NCBI RefSeq assembly: GCF_020880415.1
Contig: NZ_JAJIUJ010000015.1
Coordinates: forward strand, 26,471-90,470
Direction of reading: 5' to 3'
Length of the DNA stretch: 64,000 nt
From: Xanthomonas euvesicatoria pv. euvesicatoria
GTDB lineage: Bacteria; Pseudomonadota; Gammaproteobacteria; Xanthomonadales; Xanthomonadaceae
Part shown: positions 42,084-50,813 of the stretch, in pieces
Layout of the letters: each line of letters starts with the position of its first letter
Numbering within the stretch: the first letter of the stretch is position 1
The notes under the pieces: model-generated
What the model was told of the DNA's origin: nothing
Seen by the model: the letters and a program-made list of their open reading frames with translations, nothing else
Database searches by the model: none
Translations under genes and position numbers: made by a program

Positions 42084-42689
42084 TCAGCCCTGCCGGATCA
42101 GGCCGCAGTACAGCCCTTCGATCGCGAAGTCGGCATCGGCCGCCACCACGATCGGCGCATGCGCGCGATTGCGCGGCAGCAGGCGGATCCGTTCGGCGCC
42201 GCGCTCCAGGCGCTTGATGGTGATTTCGCCATCCACCCGCGCCACCACGATTTGCCCGTCGCGCGCCTCGTTGCTGCGATGCACGCCCACCAGGTCGCCA
42301 TCCAGAATGCCGTCATCGATCATCGAATCGCCCTGCACCTGCAGCAGGTAATCCGGGCGCAGCGAAAACAGCGCGCGGTCCAGCCAGAGCTGACGCTCCA
42401 GGCCGATATCCGCACCGATCGGCAGACCTGCTGCCACTCGCCCCAGCACCGGCAAGGCCAGCAATGCATCGCGACCGGCGCCTCCCGGTACACGGATGCC
42501 ACGTTTCTGATTGGGCAGCAGCTCGATCAATCCGGCGTCGGCCAGCGCCTGCACGTGCTTTTGTGCGGCATTGCGCGAGGCAAACCCGAAGGCCTGCGCG
42601 ATCTCGGCCAGACTGGGCGAGACGCCCGCCTGGGCCTGCTCCTGCAGGAACGCCAACACGGCGGCACGTTGGGGGGGAAGTGATGGCAT
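42084..42689 (-). CDS. lexA2: LexA2, SOS repressor of the mutagenesis cassette
   Basis: 201-residue repressor with a winged-helix N-terminus (SLAEIAQAFGFASRNAAQKHVQAL) and an S24 autoprotease domain: cleavage bond Ala87-Gly88 in GRVAAGLP, Ser122 in QGDSMIDDG and Lys159 in GEITIKRL. RecA-stimulated self-cleavage would release the operon. Xanthomonads carry a second LexA (LexA1) elsewhere with a different operator. The ATG at 42689 has GGGGGGA-rich codons after it and gives the normal N-terminus; the frame above it includes the operator and is not used. Confidence 0.92.
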   Translation of the reverse strand: MPSLPPQRAAVLAFLQEQAQAGVSPSLAEIAQAFGFASRNAAQKHVQALADAGLIELLPNQKRGIRVPGGAGRDALLALPVLGRVAAGLPIGADIGLERQLWLDRALFSLRPDYLLQVQGDSMIDDGILDGDLVGVHRSNEARDGQIVVARVDGEITIKRLERGAERIRLLPRNRAHAPIVVAADADFAIEGLYCGLIRQG

Positions 42690-42717
42690 CGGGGCGAGGC
42701 AGCAGGACGGGACAAGG

Positions 42718-42731
42718 TGTACATTTGTACA
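42718..42731. promoter_or_regulatory. LexA2 operator (SOS box)
   Basis: TGTACATTTGTACA, part of the perfect longer palindrome GGTGTAC-ATTT-GTACACC, lies 29 bases upstream of the lexA2 ATG. On the minus strand it reads TGTACAAATGTACA, the site reported for Xanthomonas LexA2. It implies autoregulation of lexA2 and control of imuA-imuB-dnaE2. Confidence 0.9.
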
Positions 42732-42838
42732 CCAATCGATCGCAGCAGGCGAGACTGGCGTGCTGAGCCGCTTCAGCACGCCACTTGCGACTGGCTGACG
42801 ACAGGGTTATAACCTTCGTAATAACGCGAGATGCCGCC

Positions 42839-43060
42839 ATGAAGCTCAAGATCACCGCCATCGGCAATTCCGCCGGCATCATCCTGCCTAAGGAACTGCT
42901 GGCCCGCCTGCGGCTTGGAAAGGGCGACGAACTCTATGCACTGGAAACGCCCGACGGCATCAGGCTGACCGCATTCGACCCGACGTTGGCCGCGCAGATG
43001 GATGTGGCCGAGCAGGTGATGCGCGAGGATCGCCAAGTGCTGAACAAGCTGGCCAAGTGA
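42839..43060 (+). CDS. AbrB/MazE-type antitoxin
   Basis: 73 residues with the swapped-hairpin AbrB fold: MKLKITAIGNSAGIILPKELLARLRLGKGDEL, matching MazE/AbrB DNA-binding domains, then a C-terminal acidic/basic helix that would bind and block the toxin. Its stop overlaps the GTG of the Doc-type toxin gene, the usual antitoxin-first order. Probably represses its own promoter. It starts 108 bases from the divergent lexA2 operator. Confidence 0.85.
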   Translation: MKLKITAIGNSAGIILPKELLARLRLGKGDELYALETPDGIRLTAFDPTLAAQMDVAEQVMREDRQVLNKLAK

Positions 43061-43494
43061 ACACGCGCATGCTGGTCTGGATCACGCACGCACTTGCATT
43101 GGCGATCCACGAACGTCAATTGAGCGAGCACGGCGGCGCAAGCGGAGTGCGCGACGAGGCACTCTTGGCCTCGGCACTGGCACGCCCGCAGCAACTGTTT
43201 TCCTACGGCGATCCTCCACCCGATCTTGTAGAGCTGACGGCCAGCCTGGCCTACGGGTTCGCGCGCAATCATCCGTTCGTAGATGGCAACAAACGGACTG
43301 CCCATGTGTGCTATCGGGTTTTTTTGCTACTCAACGGCGCCGAACTCATCGCTTCGCAGGAAGAGAAATACGTTGCCATGATGGGCCTGGCCGATGGCGC
43401 GTGGAGCGAAGCGACGTTTGCGCAATGGCTGCGACCTCGCGTGCGTTTGCGCGCGGACACGCATGTACACGAACCGCAGGGCCACTACGGCTGA
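43057..43494 (+). CDS. doc: Doc-family (Fic fold) toxin
   Basis: 145 residues of the death-on-curing family. The Fic motif HPFVDGNKRTA occupies residues 72-82; Doc proteins phosphorylate elongation factor Tu and stop translation. The N-terminal HERQLSEHGGASGVRDEALLASALARP block is also diagnostic. GTG start at 43057 overlaps the antitoxin stop (GTGA); an ATG four codons on is possible. The cognate antitoxin is AbrB-type rather than Phd-type. Confidence 0.88.
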   Translation: MNTRMLVWITHALALAIHERQLSEHGGASGVRDEALLASALARPQQLFSYGDPPPDLVELTASLAYGFARNHPFVDGNKRTAHVCYRVFLLLNGAELIASQEEKYVAMMGLADGAWSEATFAQWLRPRVRLRADTHVHEPQGHYG

Positions 43495-43601
43495 AAACAG
43501 GCCTGTGGCACGCGACGCGCTTGTCTGGCATTGCATGCGCAGTCTTGGATCCACACGCCGCAACCAGTCAGCACTGACGTCGCTGCATGGCACAGATGCT
43601 C

Positions 43602-44105
43602 TTACTCGGCAAGCTTCCGCGTCGCCGCCGCTTTCTTTGCAGCGGCCTTGCGTACTGCCGGGCCCTTGGTCTTGGCCGCCTTCTTTGCTGCCGTCGAACG
43701 GTCGCTGGCAGTGCGCTTTTTTGCGGCACCCGTGGTCTGTTTGGACAATGCCTTTTTGCCTACTGTCTTCTTGGCGGTAGTGCCCTTGCTGGCGGTCTTG
43801 AGGGCTTTCTTGGCACCGGCCGAGCGCGTAGGCGACACCGGCTTTTTGGAGGCTGCCGCTGCCTTGTCCTGCGCGGCTTTTTTCTTGGTGGCCCTGGACG
43901 CGGAACTGCGCGGGGCAACGTCCACGCCATCGCGGCGCGCCTTGGACAAGCCGATCGCAATGGCCTGCTTGGTACTTTTCACACCATGCGCGCCGTCGCG
44001 CACCTGGTCGATTTCTTCTTTGACATATTCGCCGGCCTGGGTGCTGGCCGATTTTCCTTCGCGCTTGTCCTTGGCAGCAGCGCGGCGTGTCTTGGCCTGT
44101 GGCAT
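43602..44105 (-). CDS. Lysine/alanine-rich histone-like protein (DUF6496-like)
   Basis: 167 residues. The first third holds an ordered segment, HGVKSTKQAIAIGLSKARRDGV, typical of a family of small bacterial proteins (DUF6496-like). The rest is a long low-complexity tail of Lys, Ala, Ser and Thr with repeated AAKK/KKAA units, like eukaryotic histone H1 tails. Likely binds DNA non-specifically or condenses it; this is inference. The ATG at 44105 gives the MPQAKTRRAAAK start; the frame continues to 44156. Confidence 0.75.
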   Translation of the reverse strand: MPQAKTRRAAAKDKREGKSASTQAGEYVKEEIDQVRDGAHGVKSTKQAIAIGLSKARRDGVDVAPRSSASRATKKKAAQDKAAAASKKPVSPTRSAGAKKALKTASKGTTAKKTVGKKALSKQTTGAAKKRTASDRSTAAKKAAKTKGPAVRKAAAKKAAATRKLAE

Positions 44106-44267
44106 GGCACTTCCCCTGTTGTGGATGGCAACTCGATGTAACAAGCGCCGCGTCAATGCGCAGTGGGCGCGGTGCTCACCTGGCGTTGAAGCATGCCTGC
44201 CGCTTTTTCCAGGTCATGCACCTGCGCAGTGACCGATCCACTCAACGACATGCGAAACCGCCAGCGA

Positions 44268-44612
44268 TCACGCCCCCTCACCGGCTGGCAAGGGTTCGCC
44301 TTGGGCATCGTAGGCAGGCGGGTGATAGAAATTGACCGTCTTCAACGGTGTGCTCCCGGTATTGCGGATCTCATGGGTTTCACCGCGCTCGATGGCGATC
44401 AGGCTACCGGCCTGCAGTGCATGCGTCTGCCCCTCGATCACCGCCTCGCCGGTGCCGTCCACCACGTACAGCCATTGATCGGCACCACGGTGGCGATTGT
44501 CTGGCCCGCCCTCGCCCTGGCCCGGTGCAATCGCCATTTCGGCAGCTTGCACCTGGCGCACCGAAAACAGCACCTTGAACGCGTCGGTCAATGTCAGTTG
44601 TGCAATCTGCAT
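44268..44612 (-). CDS. Cupin-domain protein
   Basis: 114-residue single-domain cupin. The first motif is seen in NRHRGADQWLYVVDGTGEAVIEG and the second in GSLIAIERGETHEIRNTG, giving candidate metal ligands His, Gln/Glu and His. Small cupins of this kind bind a metal and act as isomerases, sensors or stress proteins; the reaction is not predictable. Monocistronic. Confidence 0.75.
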   Translation of the reverse strand: MQIAQLTLTDAFKVLFSVRQVQAAEMAIAPGQGEGGPDNRHRGADQWLYVVDGTGEAVIEGQTHALQAGSLIAIERGETHEIRNTGSTPLKTVNFYHPPAYDAQGEPLPAGEGA

Positions 44613-44674
44613 AAGGCACTCCTCCGGGTTGAGGCGATGCTGAGACGACGCACGTCAACGTGCTGGCAACATGC

Positions 44675-45268
44675 TCAGCCGTTGCGGCAATACCAAGCCC
44701 AAATATGTTCGGGCACATGTGCCTGCACGGGAAGATCCAATGCGCGGTAACCATCGAGTACATCGCGCAGCGCACGTTGTGCTGGCGTGGGGCCGACCAG
44801 GCCATCCAGTTCGTCCGCACTCAACTGCACCGCGGCCCAGTCGTAGAGGCGATCGATACGCTGGGCCATCGCCGCCTGCAGCCAGTCGCGCAACACGAAC
44901 ACGCGATACCCGCCCTGCTGCAGTTGCGCAACTGCACGTTGCAACGCCTCGCCCACGCCCCGAAACCATTCGGTATGCCCACCGGCCACTGCGCGGATCG
45001 CCATCGGTGCCGGTGCGTTGTGCGCAAGCAGCGGGCGCCGCAGTTGCAGTTCGAGATCGCGCGCATCGCGCTCGCGCTCGGTTTCCACCAGCAGCCCGTG
45101 CTCCAGATCGAAAAAATCGAACCAGCGCGGATGCAGGCTACCGATGCGCCCCAGCGGATCGCGCGAGAAACCGATCTTGCAATGGTCTTCCCACTGGCAT
45201 GGGAACACATAGGTGAAGCAACGTCCGTCGATGGCCACTGGCGTGCTGCCAGGCGCGCGCACGCTCAT
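44675..45268 (-). CDS. GIY-YIG/T5orf172-like hypothetical protein
   Basis: 197 residues. The N-terminus, FTYVFPCQWEDHCKIGFSRDPLGRIGSLHP, resembles the GIY-YIG-related T5orf172 fold (Y-x-hydrophobic, then K-IG-S-D-R). The rest is helical without known motifs. Nuclease activity is possible but the full catalytic set is not evident. Its ATG overlaps the stop of the DUF763 gene (ATGA), so the two proteins are made together and may act in one process, perhaps DNA repair. Confidence 0.55.
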   Translation of the reverse strand: MSVRAPGSTPVAIDGRCFTYVFPCQWEDHCKIGFSRDPLGRIGSLHPRWFDFFDLEHGLLVETERERDARDLELQLRRPLLAHNAPAPMAIRAVAGGHTEWFRGVGEALQRAVAQLQQGGYRVFVLRDWLQAAMAQRIDRLYDWAAVQLSADELDGLVGPTPAQRALRDVLDGYRALDLPVQAHVPEHIWAWYCRNG

Positions 45269-46584
45269 CGGCGACCTGCATGCGCTTGGGTCGGCTGCAC
45301 CGCGCGCGCATCCTCCGGCGCCGGTTCCCACCCGAACACGCTACGCCCGCCATAGCGATGCGAATCGCGACGTTCCTGCGCGATGTAGTCGTCCACCGTC
45401 GGCCCTTGCGCGCTGGCTTCGAGTCGACGCGCCTGCGCGTCAAGCCGCGCAATCGCCTGCAAGCGTTCGTCGTTGCCCAGTCTGGCCTGCTGCATCGCTT
45501 GCTTGAGTACGCCGATGGTGTGATCGAGCACGCGTGTGGGCACCGGGAACGGTTGCCGGTCCTTGCCGCCATGCGCAAGCGAAAAGCGTGCCGGGTCGCT
45601 GAAACGGCATGGCGTGCCGTGCATCACTTCGGCCACCATCGCCAGCGAGCGCAAGGCGCGCGCACCCACGCCGGGCACTTGCAGCAGCGCGGTGAAATCG
45701 CGCGGCCCCGCTTCGGCAGCGGCGGCCAAGCTGGCGTGCAGCCGTCGTGTGATCACGTTTTCGCTGCGCACGTCATGATGGTCGGGCATGCACAGATGCG
45801 GTTGTTGTGCCGGGTCCCAGGCGTGCACGGCGAACAGATCGCCGGTGAGCGGACCTTGCGCCGCAGGCGCCTCCACACCCGCAATCCGTTGCCACTGCTG
45901 TGCCAGCCGGTCCGGCGCGGTGCTGCGCAGCAGTGCCACCTGCGCATCGCGCGAGGCAGCGGCGCGGTGGTCGGCGAGATTGACGATGTTGCCTTGATGC
46001 GCGCCATCGATGGCAGCATGCGGCGCATCCACAAAACTGCTCAGGCCTTCGGAGAGCCAGTGATATCGGCGTGCCTGCTTGCGCTGCCCATGCATGCCTT
46101 GCTGCACCACCACCCAGCGGCCATCGTCGCTGACGATGAAGCCGTGCAGATACAGATCGAAACCGTCCTGCACGGCAGCGCTGTCCACCTTGGCGACCAG
46201 GCGGCTGGCCTGTGCCAATGCGGCGCCGTCCAACCCGACCGCATCGCCCACGGCCAGCAACTCCGAAGGCGTGGCACGCGAATGCCGGCCGCGCCCGCCA
46301 CAGACATGAATGCCCAGTTCGCCGGACAGTGGCGTCAACCCACGCTTGAGCGCGCCGATCACGCTGGTGGTAATGCCGGACGAATGCCAGTCCATGCCCA
46401 TGACCGCACCGAACGACTGAAACCAGAACGGGTGCGCAAGCCGCCGCAACAATTCATCGCGCCCATAGCTGTGCACGATCGCCTCGCACATCACTGCACC
46501 AAGCCGCGTCATCCGCTCACCCAACCAACGCGGAACGCGGCCTCCATGCAAGGGAAGATCCGTACTACCACCACGCCGGCTCAT
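45265..46584 (-). CDS. DUF763-family protein
   Basis: 439 residues. The N-terminus (RRGGSTDLPLHGGRVPRWLGERM, FQSFGAVMGMDWHSSGITTS, CGGRGRHSRATP) fits the DUF763 family, whose members occur in archaea and bacteria near DNA-repair genes. The C-terminal half has LLQVPGVGARALRSLAMVAEV, which looks like a helix-hairpin-helix DNA-binding element. The ATG at 46584 begins right before the conserved block. First gene of a two-gene operon with the GIY-YIG-like protein. Function unknown; nucleic-acid binding is likely. Confidence 0.75.
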   Translation of the reverse strand: MSRRGGSTDLPLHGGRVPRWLGERMTRLGAVMCEAIVHSYGRDELLRRLAHPFWFQSFGAVMGMDWHSSGITTSVIGALKRGLTPLSGELGIHVCGGRGRHSRATPSELLAVGDAVGLDGAALAQASRLVAKVDSAAVQDGFDLYLHGFIVSDDGRWVVVQQGMHGQRKQARRYHWLSEGLSSFVDAPHAAIDGAHQGNIVNLADHRAAASRDAQVALLRSTAPDRLAQQWQRIAGVEAPAAQGPLTGDLFAVHAWDPAQQPHLCMPDHHDVRSENVITRRLHASLAAAAEAGPRDFTALLQVPGVGARALRSLAMVAEVMHGTPCRFSDPARFSLAHGGKDRQPFPVPTRVLDHTIGVLKQAMQQARLGNDERLQAIARLDAQARRLEASAQGPTVDDYIAQERRDSHRYGGRSVFGWEPAPEDARAVQPTQAHAGRR

Positions 46585-46806
46585 TGCTGCCACCTCGTCT
46601 TCATGCCGCCAGGATAACGGCGGCACGTCGCAACAGCTGGGACACCAGCGCGCTGACGCGTGCGCAAAGCTGACGAATTCAGCGCATGGCATGGCACTCC
46701 ACACAGTGCATGCACGCGCGCGCGCCATGCAGGCACGAGCGTGCAGCGATCACGATGCCGCTCCTGAATGCGCGTACGCCGCGTCGCATCGGTGCCAATC
46801 GTAGCC

Positions 46807-46828
46807 GTGGTCACTTTGCGTTGACCAC
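46807..46828. promoter_or_regulatory. Inverted repeat, probable operator of the pao operon
   Basis: GTGGTCA, eight bases, TGACCAC: an exact 7-8-7 inverted repeat about 50 bases before the ATG of the first oxidoreductase gene. Position and size suit a TetR- or GntR-like repressor site. The regulator gene is not adjacent. Confidence 0.45.
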
Positions 46829-46879
46829 AGCGCCGTCAAGGTGGTGGTCCTTCTCCTCAGCCATCGCCACGGGGTTCGC

Positions 46880-47458
46880 ATGACTGCCACACCCGCCACT
46901 GCCCATGACACGGCGCCGGCCACTGCCACCACCAGTGCGCCGACCTACCCGGTCAACCTGCGCATCAACGCTCAGCCGTATCACTTGCAGCTCGAAGCCT
47001 GGGTGAGCCTGCTCGACCTGCTGCGCGACCGCCTCGACCTCACCGGCACCAAGAAAGGCTGCGACCATGGCCAATGCGGCGCTTGCACGGTGCTGGTCGA
47101 TGGCCGCCGCATCAACAGCTGCCTGACCCTGGCCGTCATGCAGGACGGCGCCGACATCACCACCGTCGAAGGGCTGGCCGATGGCGACGCACTGCATCCG
47201 CTGCAACGCGCCTTCATCGCCAACGATGCATTTCAGTGCGGTTACTGCACTCCGGGGCAGCTGTGCTCGGCCGTGGGCTTGATCAACGAAGGCAAGGCGC
47301 ACGACCGCGACCAGGTACGTGAACTGATGAGCGGCAATATCTGCCGTTGCGGTGCCTATCCGCAGATCACCGATGCCGTGATGGAGGTGATGGGCAAGCC
47401 CAGCGACAGCAGCGACAGCGCGGCCACTCCGTGGACGCCCGGGACGGTGCCGGCATGA
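46880..47458 (+). CDS. paoA: Aldehyde oxidoreductase, iron-sulfur subunit (PaoA type)
   Basis: 192 residues. Two [2Fe-2S] domains: the plant-ferredoxin set [21 protein letters not shown] and the four-helix set CGYCTPGQ with CRCGAY. Residues 1-30 are Thr/Ala-rich; no twin-arginine motif is visible, unlike E. coli PaoA, so the complex may be cytoplasmic. Passes electrons from the molybdenum centre to FAD. ATG at 46880; stop overlaps the FAD-subunit gene by ATGA. Confidence 0.9.
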   Translation: MTATPATAHDTAPATATTSAPTYPVNLRINAQPYHLQLEAWVSLLDLLRDRLDLTGTKKGCDHGQCGACTVLVDGRRINSCLTLAVMQDGADITTVEGLADGDALHPLQRAFIANDAFQCGYCTPGQLCSAVGLINEGKAHDRDQVRELMSGNICRCGAYPQITDAVMEVMGKPSDSSDSAATPWTPGTVPA

Positions 47459-48519
47459 TTCCGCTCACCTACACACGCCCGGACACCGTCGATGCGGCGC
47501 TTGGCGCCATTGCAGTGCGCAGCGGCGACACGCAGCCGGTGCCCTCCGAGGCACCGGTACGCTTCATCGCCGGCGGCACCAATCTGACCGATTTGATGAA
47601 ACTGCAGCTTATGCGCCCCAGCAGTTTGATCGACATCAATCGGCTGCCGCTGGACAGCATCAGCACCCAACCCGACGGCGGCCTGCGCCTGGGTGCGTTG
47701 GCGCGCAATGCCGACACTGCATATCACCCGGAGGTGGAAACGCGTTACCCCTTGCTGAGCGCGGCGATTCTGGCCGGCGCTTCGCCGCAGATTCGCAACA
47801 TGGCCAGCAATGGCGGCAACCTGCTGCAGCGCACGCGCTGCATGTATTTCTACGACCATGCCACCCCGTGCAACAAACGCGACCCGGGCACCGGCTGCTC
47901 GGCCATTGGCGGGCTGACCAAATACAACGCCATTCTCGGCACCAGCGCGCATTGCATCGCCACGCATCCATCGGATATGTGCGTGGCATTGGCCGCGCTG
48001 GATGCCGTGGTGCACGTGCAGGGCGCCAATGGCGAGCGCGACATTCCGCTCGCGCAGTTCCACCGTCTGCCTGGCGATCACCCGGAACTGGATAGCACCT
48101 TGGCGCCGGACGAATTGATCGTGCATATCGATCTGCCCGATGCGCAGCGCTTCGTTGCGCATAGTGCCTACCTCAAGATCCGCGAGCGCCTCTCCTATGC
48201 GTTCGCGCTGGTGTCGGTGGCAGCGGCCCTGGATCTGGCCGACGACGGCAGCATTCGCGAAGTGCGTGTGGCACTGGGCGGCGTGGCCCACAAACCCTGG
48301 CGCAATGCCGATGCAGAGGCACCGCTGGTCGGCCAGCCGGCCACTGCCGACACCTTCGGCCGCCTGGCCGATGCGCTGCTGCAGGGTGCGCAACCGCAGG
48401 GCGAGAATGCCTTCAAGCTGCCGCTGGCACGCCGCGCCATCGTGCGCGCATTGAGCGTTGCGCGCGAGGGCACCATCGACAACCGCGGGCGCACCAGTGC
48501 GCTGGAGGAATCGCCATGA
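47455..48519 (+). CDS. paoB: Aldehyde oxidoreductase, FAD subunit (PaoB type)
   Basis: 354 residues of the CO-dehydrogenase flavoprotein family. The FAD sites are FIAGGTNLTDLMKLQL and the ASNGGNLLQRTRC segment. The Cys-rich stretch with CNKRDPGTGCSA and the preceding RTRC is the extra [4Fe-4S] site known from PaoB, which sets this type apart from xanthine dehydrogenase. Overlaps both neighbours by four bases, so the three subunits are translated in step. Confidence 0.9.
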   Translation: MIPLTYTRPDTVDAALGAIAVRSGDTQPVPSEAPVRFIAGGTNLTDLMKLQLMRPSSLIDINRLPLDSISTQPDGGLRLGALARNADTAYHPEVETRYPLLSAAILAGASPQIRNMASNGGNLLQRTRCMYFYDHATPCNKRDPGTGCSAIGGLTKYNAILGTSAHCIATHPSDMCVALAALDAVVHVQGANGERDIPLAQFHRLPGDHPELDSTLAPDELIVHIDLPDAQRFVAHSAYLKIRERLSYAFALVSVAAALDLADDGSIREVRVALGGVAHKPWRNADAEAPLVGQPATADTFGRLADALLQGAQPQGENAFKLPLARRAIVRALSVAREGTIDNRGRTSALEESP

Positions 48520-50813
48520 ACGCACGCATCCCCGACCTGTCCGACAGCGCGCTGACCCCGCCGGTTGCCGACAGCGGCACCGGCTATCGCCCCACCGGCA
48601 CCGGCGTCACGCGCATCGACGGACGCGCAAAAGTCACCGGCCAGGCGCGTTATGCCGCCGAATGGCCGGTGCCGGACTTGGCCTATGGCGTGGTGGTCAA
48701 CAGCAGCATTGCCAAGGGTGAGATCGTTGCCTTCCATCTGGATGCAGCACGCGCAGTCCCCGGCGTGCTGGAGATCGTCACCCATGAAAACCGCCCGCAC
48801 ATGCGCGGCATGGACCTGTTCTACAAGGACATGACGGCGCCGGCCGGCTCGCCGTTCCGTCCGTTGTACGACAACAAGATCTTGTACAGCGGCCAGCCCA
48901 TCGCGCTGGTGGTTGCCGAGACCTTTGAAGCGGCGCGCCATGCCGCGCATCTGGTGGAAGTGGAGCTGTTGCAGGACCCGCACGACACCAACCTGATGAC
49001 CAACCTGGACCGTGCACACGCGCCCAAGCCGCTGAAGGCCGGATTTTCGCCGCCGCCCAAGGACAAGGGCGATCCGCAGAGCGCATTCGACAATGCCGCG
49101 TGCCAGGTACAGGCCGACTACTACAGCGGCGTCGAGCACCACAACCCGATGGAATTGTTCGCTTCCACCGTCATCCGCGACGCCGACGGCCATTTCACCA
49201 TTTACGACAAAACCCAGGGTTCGCAGAACAGCCGCTGGTACGTGTCGCACGTGTTCGGGCTGAGCAAGCGCAAGGTGACCGTGCGCAACCCGTACGTGGG
49301 AGGCGCGTTCGGCTCCGGGCTGCGCCCGCAGTATCAGTTGCCGCTGGCGGTGATGGCGTCGATCCTGCTGGATCGCTCGATGCGCGTGGTGCTGACGCGA
49401 CAACAGATGTTCACCTTCGGCCACCGCCCGGAAACGCTGCAGCGGCTCAAGCTCGGCGCAGACCGCGACGGCACCTTGCGCTCGGTCTGGCATGAAGCCA
49501 TCGCCGAAACCTCGCGCATCGAAGACTACGTGGAGGTAGTGGTCAACTGGAGCGGTCAGTTGTACGCCTGCGACAACGTGCACCTGGGCTACAAGCTGGT
49601 GAGTCTGGACCAATACAGCCCCATCGACATGCGTGCGCCCGGCGCCGCGCATGGTGTGCATGCGCTGGAAGTGGCGATGGACGAGTTGGCCTATGAGGTC
49701 GGCATCGATCCGTTGGCACTGCGCCTGAAGAACTACGCCGAGGTCAATCCGGCCGACGACAAGCCCTACTCTACCAAGGCGCTGCGCCAGTGTTACGAGC
49801 AAGGGGCAGAGCGCTTCGGTTGGGCGCAACGCCCCCTGCAACCGCGCGCGCGCAAGGAAGGCAGCGAGTGGGTGGGCTGGGGCATGGCCACCGGGCAGTG
49901 GGATGCGATGCAGATGTTCGCGCGCGCACATGCGGCGCTGCATGCCGACGGCCGTTTGGTGGTCAGCAGCGCAGCCAGCGATATCGGCACCGGCACCTAC
50001 ACGGTGATGGCGATGATCGCTGCCGAAGCGCTGGGCCTGCCCTTGGAGCAGGTGACGTTTCAACTTGGCGACTCCACCTTGCCCGTTGCGCCGATCGAAG
50101 GTGGCTCCTCGCACGTCACCACGGTGGGCTCGGCAGTGGATGGCGTGTGCGCAAAGCTGCGCGGGCGTCTATTGCGTCTGGCCCAGGCCCTGCCCGACTC
50201 GCGCTTTGCCAAGGCCAAACCTGACGATGTGGTCTTTGCCGACGGCACGCTGGCATTGCGGGCCGATGCCGGCAGCGCCATCGCCCTGACCGACCTGCTG
50301 CGCACTGCAGGGCTGGAGCAGATCGAAGATAAGTTCCTCCTGCTGCCGAACGTGCTCAAGCAACGCAAATACACCCGTGCCACGCACGGCGCGGTGTTTG
50401 TGGAGGTCCGGGTGGACGAAGAACTGGGCACGGTGCGGGTCACCCGCGTGGTCAGCGCCGTTGCCGCCGGGCGCATCCTCAATCCGATCACCGCACGCAG
50501 CCAGATTGTGGGGGGCGTGGTCTGGGGCATCGGCCAGGCGCTGCACGAGCACACCCAATCGGACCATCGCTTCGGCCGCTTCATGAATCACGACCTGGCG
50601 CTGTATCACGTCTCCGCCAACGCCGACATTCACGACATCGACGTGATCTTCGCCGACGAAGACGACCGCGTCGTCAGCAGCCTGGGTGCGAAGGGCGTGG
50701 GCGAGATCGGCCTGGTCGGCGTGTCTGCGGCGATCTGCAACGCCATCTTCCACGCCACCGGCAAGCGCATCCGCAGCACGCCGATGACGCCGGACAAGGT
50801 GATGGCGGACTGA
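48516..50813 (+). CDS. paoC: Aldehyde oxidoreductase, molybdopterin subunit (PaoC type)
   Basis: 765-residue catalytic subunit that binds molybdenum cofactor and oxidises aromatic or other aldehydes to acids. The N-terminal domain with RIDGRAKVTGQARYAAEW, the cofactor blocks NPYVGGAFGSGLRPQ and RAPGAAHGVHALE, and the catalytic Glu near the end in GAKGVGEIGLVG are present. Starts on the paoB stop (ATGA). No PaoD/XdhC-type cofactor-insertion chaperone gene follows; it must be supplied elsewhere. Likely detoxifies plant phenolic aldehydes. Confidence 0.92.
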   Translation: MNARIPDLSDSALTPPVADSGTGYRPTGTGVTRIDGRAKVTGQARYAAEWPVPDLAYGVVVNSSIAKGEIVAFHLDAARAVPGVLEIVTHENRPHMRGMDLFYKDMTAPAGSPFRPLYDNKILYSGQPIALVVAETFEAARHAAHLVEVELLQDPHDTNLMTNLDRAHAPKPLKAGFSPPPKDKGDPQSAFDNAACQVQADYYSGVEHHNPMELFASTVIRDADGHFTIYDKTQGSQNSRWYVSHVFGLSKRKVTVRNPYVGGAFGSGLRPQYQLPLAVMASILLDRSMRVVLTRQQMFTFGHRPETLQRLKLGADRDGTLRSVWHEAIAETSRIEDYVEVVVNWSGQLYACDNVHLGYKLVSLDQYSPIDMRAPGAAHGVHALEVAMDELAYEVGIDPLALRLKNYAEVNPADDKPYSTKALRQCYEQGAERFGWAQRPLQPRARKEGSEWVGWGMATGQWDAMQMFARAHAALHADGRLVVSSAASDIGTGTYTVMAMIAAEALGLPLEQVTFQLGDSTLPVAPIEGGSSHVTTVGSAVDGVCAKLRGRLLRLAQALPDSRFAKAKPDDVVFADGTLALRADAGSAIALTDLLRTAGLEQIEDKFLLLPNVLKQRKYTRATHGAVFVEVRVDEELGTVRVTRVVSAVAAGRILNPITARSQIVGGVVWGIGQALHEHTQSDHRFGRFMNHDLALYHVSANADIHDIDVIFADEDDRVVSSLGAKGVGEIGLVGVSAAICNAIFHATGKRIRSTPMTPDKVMAD

